Source: Pseudomonas sp. QTF5 (lineage in GTDB: Bacteria; Pseudomonadota; Gammaproteobacteria; Pseudomonadales; Pseudomonadaceae). From it: 64,000 nt of DNA. Location: NCBI RefSeq assembly GCF_000512695.2, contig NZ_AZRW02000016.1, forward strand, positions 1-64,000, in the 5' to 3' direction. Position 1 is the first letter of the stretch. Every line of letters begins with the position of its first letter. The position numbers and the translations under genes are program-made. Below, piece after piece: positions 28,378 through 37,407 of the stretch. A model generated the notes under the pieces. It saw only the letters and a list, made by a program, of their open reading frames with translations, ran no database searches and was not told the origin of the DNA.

Positions 28378-30774
28378 TCAGGCTTCATCCAGCGGCACTC
28401 GCACACTCAGGGTCGTGCCCTCCCCCGGCTCACTCTCAAGCGACAACTGCCCGCCCATGATCAACACCCGCTCACGCATGCCAACCACGCCAAAGGATGT
28501 CGGCCGGCCAGCGGCGGCGACAAATCCTACGCCATCATCACTGACGGTCAGACAGAGTTCATCGCCCTCAAGGGCCAGCGTCAGTTCAACAGTATGCGCC
28601 TGGGCGTGGCGCATGACATTGGTCAGCGCTTCCTGAAGGATCCGGAACAGCCCGATGGCCTTGGCATCGCTGAGCACCGGCAGGTTATCCGGCACCTGCA
28701 CCAGGCATGGGATCTGCGTACGCGCCTCGAACCGCCGGGCCTGCCACTCAATGGCCGAAGCGATCCCGGCATCGAGAATCGGCGGCCGTAGCGCCGTGGC
28801 CACATCGCGCACCAGTTGAAACAGCTGAGCGATCAAACGCTTCATGCTGTTCAAACGCTCGTGCAGCCCCGGATCGAGCTGGGCATAGGCCAGCTCACAC
28901 ATGGATGTTTCCAGCTTGAGCACGGTCAGCATCTGACCCAGTTCGTCATGAACTTCCCGGGCAATCCGGGCCTTTTCCTCTTCCCGCACGCTCTCCAGGT
29001 GCGCGGACAACTCACGCAATTGCTCGCGGGAGCTGGCCAGCTCCAGTTCGATGCGTTTGCTCTCGGTGATGTCCCAGACAATCCCGTCCCAGACATAGGT
29101 GCCGTCTTCAAGTCGACGGGTGATGGCCTTGATCTCGGCCCAGCGTTGTTCACCCTGACGGGTCAGAATCCTCCCCTGCCACGACCAGTCACTGTCGGTA
29201 TCCAGTGCATGATCCTGAGTCTGGTGATAACTGGCCTTGTCGTCCGGATGCACCAGACTGCGCAGGCCTTTGTCCCGATGGGCCAGGGTGGTTGGCGAGT
29301 ACCCCACCAGGCTCTCGCTGCCTTCACTGATGTAGGCAAAGTCGATCTGCCCGGTCACCGGCGCACGCTCCAGACGAAAGACCAGGCCGGGGACGTTGGC
29401 GGCGATCCCTTGCAGCCTCGCCTCGCTTTCCTGCAATGCGGCCAGAGCGCGACGACGCTCGGTGACGTCATTGAGGTAAACCACCAGGTATTCGCCATCG
29501 CGAAAACGCAAGAAGCTCAACGAAACATCCGCCGGCAGAATACTGCCATCCGCTCGCACGCAATTGGTTTCGAAACTTAGCGGCCCGTCCTCACTGGCCC
29601 GCGCGCGCTTCCACAGGCTCAGCCAGCGGTCCATGTGCAAACCGGGTTCGAAGTCGATCAACGGCCGATCAATGATCCCTCCCGCCGGGTAGCCGAGCAT
29701 GGTTTCGGCCGCGCGGTTGGCGTAGCGCACATGGCTGTCCCAATTGACCCAGAGGATGCCGACGGTGCTCTGATCGATGGAAAATTGCGTGAGGCGCAAG
29801 GCCTCTTCGCTGGCCTCGCGCAGGGCAATGTCTTCGCGCGCCGCCAGCAATCGCTGCTCCAGACTGTGTTGTTGGCGACGCAGCCAAAACACAATGGCCA
29901 TGCAGCTCAACAGCAACACCACCAAGAGCAGACTGAGGTTCTGCCAAAAACCCGGCGACTCGGACAGCCGCGGGTACTTGGGTTGCAGCCATTGATTGTG
30001 CAGTTGTTCGAGGTCCTTGGCCGGAATCGCCCGTAGCGCACTTTCGACGATCCCGGCCAACTCCGGCCAGTCCCGGCGCGTGGCCACTCGCAGCAGTTGC
30101 GGGAAACCGATATCGCCCACCACGGCCAGCCCGGAGAATTCGGGCTCGACAGACAGACGCCCGAACTGCGCTTCATCGACCACGGCATAACCGGCCTGCT
30201 GACTCAACAACAATTGCAGCGCCTGACGCTCCAGAGGCACGCCTTGCAGGTTCAGATGGGGATAATTGCTGCGCAGATAATCGGCGGTGACGCTGGGCAT
30301 GCGCACGGCGACGCGGGTCTGGCTGTCGAGCTTTTCCAGCTCTACCGCACCGGTGCTCTTCTGGTCGCTGACCACCAGTTGCGGCACCCGCATGTAAGGG
30401 TCGGAAAATTGCCAGAGCCGCAAAGCCGCGGGGGTTTGCGTCAGCCCTGGCGCGATATCGATGTCGCCTTCACGCGCCGCGGCTTCCAGTTGCGCAAGAT
30501 CAGGATAATTGCGCCAGCTCAGTTCGATCTTGAGCGCCTTGGCCAGCCACTTCATCAGCTCGACGTTAACCCCGGACAGGCGCTGCAAGCGGCGATCGTA
30601 TTGGGCATAGGGCGTTTGCAGCACCACCCCGACCCGCAACTCGCCATGCTGCGCCAGCCATTGCTGTTGCGCTGGCGACAAGTGCACGACATGCGCTGGT
30701 GGCGCGGGCGCCGCCCAGCCCATCAAGGGAAACCACAACCAGCCGATAACCCACAGGCAGCGAAAATGCATCAT
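28378..30774 (-). CDS. agtS: Sensor histidine kinase with periplasmic binding domain and PAS domains
   Basis: About 798 aa. A signal/anchor (FRCLWVIGWLWFPLMGWAAP) precedes a periplasmic SBP_bac_3-like sensor (about 45-270), a membrane segment (about 285-305), two PAS domains (about 340-450 and 460-590) and a HisKA_3 kinase core with the phospho-acceptor His in AREVHDELGQML and a HATPase domain (NVMRHAQA, SDDGVGF). It phosphorylates the adjacent NarL-type regulator. The binding-protein-like sensor fits detection of the transporter's substrates. The start MMHFRC is preferred over an ATG-like codon 7 residues upstream; no strong ribosome site is visible. Confidence 0.87.
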   Translation of the reverse strand: MMHFRCLWVIGWLWFPLMGWAAPAPPAHVVHLSPAQQQWLAQHGELRVGVVLQTPYAQYDRRLQRLSGVNVELMKWLAKALKIELSWRNYPDLAQLEAAAREGDIDIAPGLTQTPAALRLWQFSDPYMRVPQLVVSDQKSTGAVELEKLDSQTRVAVRMPSVTADYLRSNYPHLNLQGVPLERQALQLLLSQQAGYAVVDEAQFGRLSVEPEFSGLAVVGDIGFPQLLRVATRRDWPELAGIVESALRAIPAKDLEQLHNQWLQPKYPRLSESPGFWQNLSLLLVVLLLSCMAIVFWLRRQQHSLEQRLLAAREDIALREASEEALRLTQFSIDQSTVGILWVNWDSHVRYANRAAETMLGYPAGGIIDRPLIDFEPGLHMDRWLSLWKRARASEDGPLSFETNCVRADGSILPADVSLSFLRFRDGEYLVVYLNDVTERRRALAALQESEARLQGIAANVPGLVFRLERAPVTGQIDFAYISEGSESLVGYSPTTLAHRDKGLRSLVHPDDKASYHQTQDHALDTDSDWSWQGRILTRQGEQRWAEIKAITRRLEDGTYVWDGIVWDITESKRIELELASSREQLRELSAHLESVREEEKARIAREVHDELGQMLTVLKLETSMCELAYAQLDPGLHERLNSMKRLIAQLFQLVRDVATALRPPILDAGIASAIEWQARRFEARTQIPCLVQVPDNLPVLSDAKAIGLFRILQEALTNVMRHAQAHTVELTLALEGDELCLTVSDDGVGFVAAAGRPTSFGVVGMRERVLIMGGQLSLESEPGEGTTLSVRVPLDEA

Positions 30775-30847
30775 CGAAGTCTCACACACTGACAAGTACT
30801 GACCAACCCATTAGGCTGCCGGAATAACTTCTGGCCTGGAATATCCG

Positions 30848-31840
30848 ATGCCCCCTGTCTACCGCCTGGCACTGCCAGCATTGTGCCTGTCGTTGATCCT
30901 GCCTTGCGCGTTTTCCGTCGAGGCGGGCGACCCGGCACCTGCCACTGCGGAAAAACCCGCAGAAGAAAAACCGGTTGAACGCCAGCCGCTGCTTGAGCGT
31001 AGTCAGGAAGAAGCGACAGCACTTGAGCGAAAAATCCCTGCGCAGGAACAGCAACAACTGCAAGCCGGCACCGACAGCTTTCTCGCCTTGTGGAAACCGG
31101 CCAATACCGCCGAACCCAAAGGCGCGGTGATTATCATCCCGGGCGCCGGCGAAACCGTTGACTGGCCGCAATCGATCACCCCATTGCGGCGCAAGTTGCC
31201 GGACGCCGAGTGGAGCAGCCTGAGTATCACCTTGCCAGACCTGCAAAGCGAAGCCATTGCGCCACGGATCGTCGAAGTGGCGCCAGTGCCCAAAGCGTCT
31301 GATGCCGGCAGCAAAGACTCCACGACTGCGGCGCCCATCGAACAGGCGGCCGGCGGCGAAGCGGATGTGGCCGACAAGGCCATCGTCGAAACCACCGAAG
31401 AACAGGCCAAAACGGACGCGGAACGAATCTTCGCTCGCATCGATGCGGCCATCGCCTATGCCGAACAGCAAAGCGCTCGCAGCATCGTCGTGCTGGGCCA
31501 TGGCACCGGTGCTTATTGGGCCGCGCGTTATCTGAGCGAGAAGCAGCCATCGCAAGTCGAGAAGTTGGTGATGATCGCCGCTCAGACGCCTGTTACAGCG
31601 ACGCCGGGGCTGGCTGAGCTCACACCCACCTTGAAGCTGCCTACCGCAGATATCTTCTATATGGATAAGCCGGTGGATCGTAACGCGGCGCTGGAGCGTT
31701 TGCAGGCCAGCAAGCGCTTGAAGACTTCGGGGTTCAGTCAGGTGTCGCTCAAGGCTTTGCCGGGGAATGCCAAGGCCGAGCAAGAGCAATTGGTCCGTCG
31801 GGTGCGCGGGTGGTTGAATCCGCAGAGTGCGGCAGACTGA
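30848..31840 (+). CDS. DUF3530 family protein (alpha/beta-hydrolase-like, exported)
   Basis: A 330-aa protein with a signal peptide (LALPALCLSLILPCAFSVEAG). It has a charged Glu/Pro-rich linker, then an alpha/beta-hydrolase-like region: GAVIIIPGAGETVDWP, an Ala/Glu-rich insert near residues 140-185, and the nucleophile-elbow-like VVLGHGTGAYWAARYL in which Gly-His-Gly replaces the usual Gly-x-Ser. The loss of a serine at that position makes a classical hydrolase reaction doubtful. It is divergent from agtS. Function unknown. Confidence 0.75.
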   Translation: MPPVYRLALPALCLSLILPCAFSVEAGDPAPATAEKPAEEKPVERQPLLERSQEEATALERKIPAQEQQQLQAGTDSFLALWKPANTAEPKGAVIIIPGAGETVDWPQSITPLRRKLPDAEWSSLSITLPDLQSEAIAPRIVEVAPVPKASDAGSKDSTTAAPIEQAAGGEADVADKAIVETTEEQAKTDAERIFARIDAAIAYAEQQSARSIVVLGHGTGAYWAARYLSEKQPSQVEKLVMIAAQTPVTATPGLAELTPTLKLPTADIFYMDKPVDRNAALERLQASKRLKTSGFSQVSLKALPGNAKAEQEQLVRRVRGWLNPQSAAD

Positions 31841-31857
31841 TAGATCGGCGGCGCCCC

Positions 31858-31942
31858 CTTCGCGAGCAAGCCCGCTCCCACACTAGATCGCGTTCAGACA
31901 GGTAACGCCGATCAAATGTGGGAGCGGGCTTGCTCGCGAAGG
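31858..31942. repeat. REP doublet (inverted pair)
   Basis: CTTCGCGAGCAAGCCCGCTC and the inverse TGTGGGAGCGGGCTTGCTCG lie between the convergent DUF3530 and djlA genes, across about 34 bp. Confidence 0.9.
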
Positions 31943-31972
31943 CGATAGCACTGTCAACACAACTCTGCCCTG

Positions 31973-32740
31973 CTAACGAAAATCCCGCCGCTCACGAATC
32001 AACGTATAGGCAGTATGCAATTCACGAGTCTTGTCCGTGGCCTCACGAACCTGCAACGCCGTCGCACCGCTGCCGGCAATCTTGTCCGGGTGATGGCGAC
32101 TGAGCAAGCGTCGATAGGCGCGTTTGATTTGCGCCGGCTCACTGGTCGCCGACACTCCCAATAGCCGCAAGGCATCTTGATAAGTTACAGCGCTGCTGAC
32201 CGATGGGCGTTTCTGCGGCTCATAGTCAGTCGCCAAGGCCTGCACCTGTTGCCGCGTCCACCCTAACCATTTGCCCCATTGGGCAATCAGCTCGCGCTCA
32301 CTGCGACCGGCGCGGCCGTCGGCCCAGACCATCCGCCAACAGGCACGCAACACACCTTCCGCCGCATGGGGTTGAGCACTCAGGCGTCGCAGATAACCGC
32401 GCAACCGGTCATGTCCCGACTTACCGCGATTGAACGCCGCAATCGCTCGACGTTGCGCCGATTCGGTCATCTCCAGCGAGCGCATTTCCTGTCGCGCCTG
32501 CTGGATGTGGCCATCCACTACCCGCCCATCACTCTTGGCCAAACGGCCCAGCAACACGAACAGCAGTTCATCGTTGCGCAGCACCGAACGACCACCGAAT
32601 TTTTCCCACAAATGTGCCCAGCTTTGCAGGTGCAAGCGCCGGTCCAGCGCCTGTCCTAACAAAGCGCCGAGCATGGCCCCCGGAATGCTGGCTATGGCAA
32701 AGCCCGCTCCGGCTCCAATCAGAGTCCCTGGCCACAACAT
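31973..32740 (-). CDS. djlA: DnaJ-like co-chaperone DjlA
   Basis: Membrane-anchored J-domain protein that stimulates DnaK. The 255-aa protein has a glycine-rich N-terminal membrane segment (LIGAGAGFAIASIPGAMLGALLG), a TerB-like central domain (about 50-170) and a C-terminal J domain (about 185-255) with the essential HPD motif in LLSRHHPDKIAG. This order is that of E. coli DjlA. It lies next to murU, 1 bp beyond the murU stop on the same strand, so cotranscription from amgK is likely. Confidence 0.88.
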   Translation of the reverse strand: MLWPGTLIGAGAGFAIASIPGAMLGALLGQALDRRLHLQSWAHLWEKFGGRSVLRNDELLFVLLGRLAKSDGRVVDGHIQQARQEMRSLEMTESAQRRAIAAFNRGKSGHDRLRGYLRRLSAQPHAAEGVLRACWRMVWADGRAGRSERELIAQWGKWLGWTRQQVQALATDYEPQKRPSVSSAVTYQDALRLLGVSATSEPAQIKRAYRRLLSRHHPDKIAGSGATALQVREATDKTRELHTAYTLIRERRDFR

Positions 32741-32741
32741 G

Positions 32742-34429
<1,688 letters not shown>

Positions 34430-34442
34430 TGCAAGGGTCTCC

Positions 34443-34489
34443 GACGGCGCTAGCCGTCAAGCGGGTCATGCTTTATTATCCGACATCTT
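34443..34489 (+). promoter_or_regulatory. Remaining 60-bp amgK-lptD upstream DNA with hairpin and possible -10
   Basis: Between the amgK start and the intron lie a perfect palindrome GACGGC-GCTA-GCCGTC (34443-34458) and, on the plus strand, TATTAT (34474-34479), a plausible -10 for lptD; no good -35 is visible. If this is the lptD promoter, transcription would start within a few bases of the intron junction. Confidence 0.3.
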
Positions 34490-35554
34490 GTGCGACACGC
34501 GTGGCCACACTTCGAGGTGTAAGGTCATCTTGAAGGGTTTTCGATGAAAACCGACAGCTTGGGTACCCAATCCCATGAATCAAAACCGTCCCAGAAGTCC
34601 AATGTCTTCAAGGACTTGCCGCAGCGGCGGTGACATAAGCCCAAGGTCGCTTAGCACGGTAGCGCGACCGCAGAATCGGTTCTCCCGGTTCTGAGTGCAC
34701 CTTTATACATAAGCCCCCTGAGGGCTAAACCCACGCGGAAGACAATCCCCGCTGGGGTTATCTCCTGCACTAGAAACAGGAGGTAACAATCTCACAGAGC
34801 ATGCTGCCCCGACAGTCCCTGCTCTCATCTCATCAAACCGGAGACATGAGCGAAAGCTCTGTCTGTCATTGTCCATTTATCTTGCTTGCAGGGTAACAGC
34901 GGACTCGTTGTGCGACCAACGATAGCCTAGGAAGACATGCGTCACTGGTAACGGTGGGGTATGAAGCTTTTCCGACAATGTAGCCCCCAATCTTGGGTGC
35001 ATTTTCGCTGCGAAGCGTGATGTGGACACTCGGAGCAGAACCGGGTCGAGGCGCTAGGCTGGCTGGTAAGGGTAACGTAAGTGAACTGCTGATAAACACC
35101 GTAAGGATAACCATGCCAAAACTGCTGATAGGCATGAACCAAAAGGTATGGGGTCGGATATTCCTGTGGGATGTGGGAATACGTCGCTGCAATGCCCCCG
35201 GTGGAAAGGCAGACCCTAACCCAGTCGTGTGACAGGCGGGGAACGTGGTAAGCCCGTATGGCTGCCTTCGGGCAGGTGAACCGCAAGGGGATCTGTTGGC
35301 TGTGCGGGTATGGGATCGCAGAGAAAGCGAACGCCGGGCTGTAATGGTCCGGATAGGGGTTGAGACATTACCCCACGGGAAACCGGGCAGACTTCTGCGT
35401 GGTCTTTCGTCGCATGAACTCTGACTGAACCTGTCTCAATGATCTTAGAGGCCAGCTGTAGTGGTCTCCTATTAATCCAACCCTGACGGGAACGTCCATT
35501 CCCGTCAGGGGATGCGTACGTCTCCTGTCCGGGGAAACTTGGGAGGAAGGCAGC

Positions 35555-37252
35555 ATGATAGTACACAGCCTAAAAGCCGTGTCTGCGCCCTCCGACATTC
35601 CGCAACAGTGGCATGACATCGACTGGTGTCGTGTTCAGCGGAACGTTCGGGCAATGCAGTTACGGATTGCGAAGGCTTGTCGGGAAGGCCAATGGCGCAG
35701 GGTGAAAGCCTTGCAACGGATGCTGACCCGCTCTCGAACGGCCAGATACTTGGCTGTACGGCGAGTCACTGAAAACCAGGGCAAGCGCACGGCGGGAGTC
35801 GACCGCGTGCTCTGGGATACACCCGATGCTAAATGGAAAGCGGCAAATGGGTTGAAGCGCCACGGATATAAGCCACGGCCTTTACGGCGTGTGTTCATTC
35901 CGAAGTCAAATGGGACGGAACGTCCTTTGGGCATTCCGACCATGACTGACAGGGCCATGCAGGCGTTGTATTTGCTGGCGCTGGCACCCATCGCAGAAAC
36001 CACGGGTGATCCGAATAGCTACGGCTTCAGGATCGAACGCTCGACGGCGGATGCGATGGGCCAGCTGTTCGTTTGCCTATCCAAGAAGGTTTCGGCCCAA
36101 TGGGTATTGGAGGCGGACATCAAAGGTTGCTTCGACCATATCAATCACGACTGGTTGATCGCCAATATCCCTACGGACAAGGCGATCCTCCGGAAGTGGT
36201 TGAAGGCTGGTGTGATTCATAAAGGCCAGCTACAGGCAACGAATGCCGGTACGCCACAGGGCGGGATTATCTCGCCTACCTTGGCAAACATGGTGTTGGA
36301 CGGTCTGGAAACACAGCTCAAGCAACATCTGGGCGTGACAAGGGCCAAGAAGCTGAAGATCAATGTGGTGCGATATGCGGATGATTTTGTGATTACCGGT
36401 AGCTCGAAAGAAGTGCTGGTAAACGAGGTCAAACCTTGGGTGGAGCAGTTCCTTGCGGTACGGGGGCTACAGCTGTCGCTTGAGAAAACCCATGTCGTCC
36501 ACATAGATGAAGGCTTCGACTTTCTGGGATGGAATTTCCGTAAATATGGCGGGAAGCTCCTGATCAAACCAAGCAAGAAAAACGTGCGTACGTTTTATCG
36601 CAAGGTAAAGGAGGTCATCAGCGCCAATAAGGCGGTGAAACAGGAGAATCTGATTCGCCTGTTGAATCCAGTACTGCGTGGCTGGGCGCTCTATCACCAG
36701 CCCGTGGTAGCCAAGAAAGCGTACAGTCGCATGGATTACCAGATATTCAAGGCACTTTGGCATTGGGCAAAACGGCGACACCCGAATAAAAGTCTCGATT
36801 GGATCAGGAAGAAGTATTTCAAACATATCGAAGGGCGAAGCTGGGTGTTCCGTACCACGTTACTGATAGAGGCTGAAGTCAAAGAGGAGATCAGGCTATA
36901 CACCCTGGAGGCTACGCCGATCGAGAGGCACAGAAAAATCAGCGGGGAGTACAACCCGTTCGACCCCGTGATGGAGGAAATGGGCGAAAAACTGCGGATG
37001 TCCCGGATGCTCGGGAAGCTGAAATACCGCAGGCAAGTATCAAGCCTGTTTCAATCACAAAAAGGTCTGTGTCTACTGTGCAAGAACCCCATAACTAGGG
37101 AGACAGGGTGGCATGACCACCACATCATTTATCGCTCACAAGGCGGTGGTGACTCGCTAAGCAACCGGGTACTATTGCATCCCATTTGCCACCAGCAGCT
37201 TCATGCTCGTGGGTTAACAGTGAACAAACCGGCTCCCAATTATGGGGGTTAG
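35555..37252 (+). CDS. Group II intron reverse transcriptase/maturase with HNH endonuclease
   Basis: A 565-aa intron-encoded protein, needed for splicing (maturase) and for retrohoming. Reverse-transcriptase motifs run from about residue 75 to 320: RPLGIPTMTDRAMQ, SYGFRIERSTADA, ADIKGCFDHI, GTPQGGIISPTLANMVL and the catalytic VVRYADDFVITG. Domain X follows (LNPVLRGWALYHQ region, about 370-450). The C-terminus is an HNH nuclease with CLLCKNPI, HDHHIIYRSQGGGDSLSN and PICHQQLH. No stop or frameshift breaks it. GGGAGGAAGG gives a strong ribosome site 4-5 nt before the ATG. This places it among mobility-competent introns by sequence; activity is not shown. Confidence 0.95.
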   Translation: MIVHSLKAVSAPSDIPQQWHDIDWCRVQRNVRAMQLRIAKACREGQWRRVKALQRMLTRSRTARYLAVRRVTENQGKRTAGVDRVLWDTPDAKWKAANGLKRHGYKPRPLRRVFIPKSNGTERPLGIPTMTDRAMQALYLLALAPIAETTGDPNSYGFRIERSTADAMGQLFVCLSKKVSAQWVLEADIKGCFDHINHDWLIANIPTDKAILRKWLKAGVIHKGQLQATNAGTPQGGIISPTLANMVLDGLETQLKQHLGVTRAKKLKINVVRYADDFVITGSSKEVLVNEVKPWVEQFLAVRGLQLSLEKTHVVHIDEGFDFLGWNFRKYGGKLLIKPSKKNVRTFYRKVKEVISANKAVKQENLIRLLNPVLRGWALYHQPVVAKKAYSRMDYQIFKALWHWAKRRHPNKSLDWIRKKYFKHIEGRSWVFRTTLLIEAEVKEEIRLYTLEATPIERHRKISGEYNPFDPVMEEMGEKLRMSRMLGKLKYRRQVSSLFQSQKGLCLLCKNPITRETGWHDHHIIYRSQGGGDSLSNRVLLHPICHQQLHARGLTVNKPAPNYGG

Positions 37253-37262
37253 GTAAAGACTT

Positions 37263-37337
37263 GAGCCGTATGCGCTGAAAGGCGCACGTACGGTTTTTAG
37301 GGGGGAGCAGGCCAGAAATGGTCTGTTCCTACCCAAC
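37263..37337 (+). ncRNA. Group II intron domains V and VI
   Basis: Domain V spans about 37263-37296: GAGCCGTATGCG, loop CTGAAAG, GCGCACGTACGGTTTT, the most conserved catalytic hairpin of group II introns. Domain VI follows (GGGGGGAGCAGGCC, loop, GGTCTGTTCCTACCC) with a bulged branch-point A at 37331 and the 3' splice site six bases later. Confidence 0.9.
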
Positions 37338-37407
37338 TTTCAGACCATCGAGAGGCGTGCGGCCCACACCGCGGGCAGATGGCACGCAGGAAGCCCGGAC
37401 TAATAAG

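Larger units (their letters stand above)
34490..37337 (+). mobile_element. Group II intron, full length, with encoded protein
   Basis: A 2.85-kb element. The 5' end reads GTGCGAC, the 3' part has a canonical domain V and a domain VI with bulged A (37331) and ends AC. The 5' exon carries TTATCC-G-ACATCTT right before the junction. This pairs with GGATAA (35105-35110, candidate EBS2) and, using two G-U pairs, with GGGATGT (35168-35174, candidate EBS1), in the correct order. Domain IV holds an intact RT/HNH ORF. The intron has the same orientation as lptD and ends 70 bp before its ATG. A second GTGCGAC at 34910 is an alternative 5' end; it would give a more usual distance to the ORF but no matching exon-binding sites. 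Confidence 0.88.

Noticed and set aside
13163..31942. Repeated TTCGCGAGCAAGCCCGCTCC units as a CRISPR array
   Set aside because: The copies are scattered kilobases apart, occur as inverted pairs in gaps between genes, and match the Pseudomonas REP element. There are no regular spacers and no cas genes.
34443..34458. Palindrome GACGGCGCTAGCCGTC as a terminator-type target of a class C group II intron
   Set aside because: There is no T tract, the intron lies 31 bp further on, and the exon has both IBS2 and IBS1, unlike class C target sites.
34910..34916. Second GTGCGAC as 5' end of the group II intron
   Set aside because: It would give a more usual 645-nt distance to the ORF, but the preceding bases have no matching exon-binding sites in the intron, while 34490 has both, and the amgK-lptD gap would then be about 550 bp. 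Kept as an alternative.
34993..35232. Small ORFs inside the intron 5' part
   Set aside because: They overlap structured intron RNA (domain I) including the candidate exon-binding sites; no protein features.
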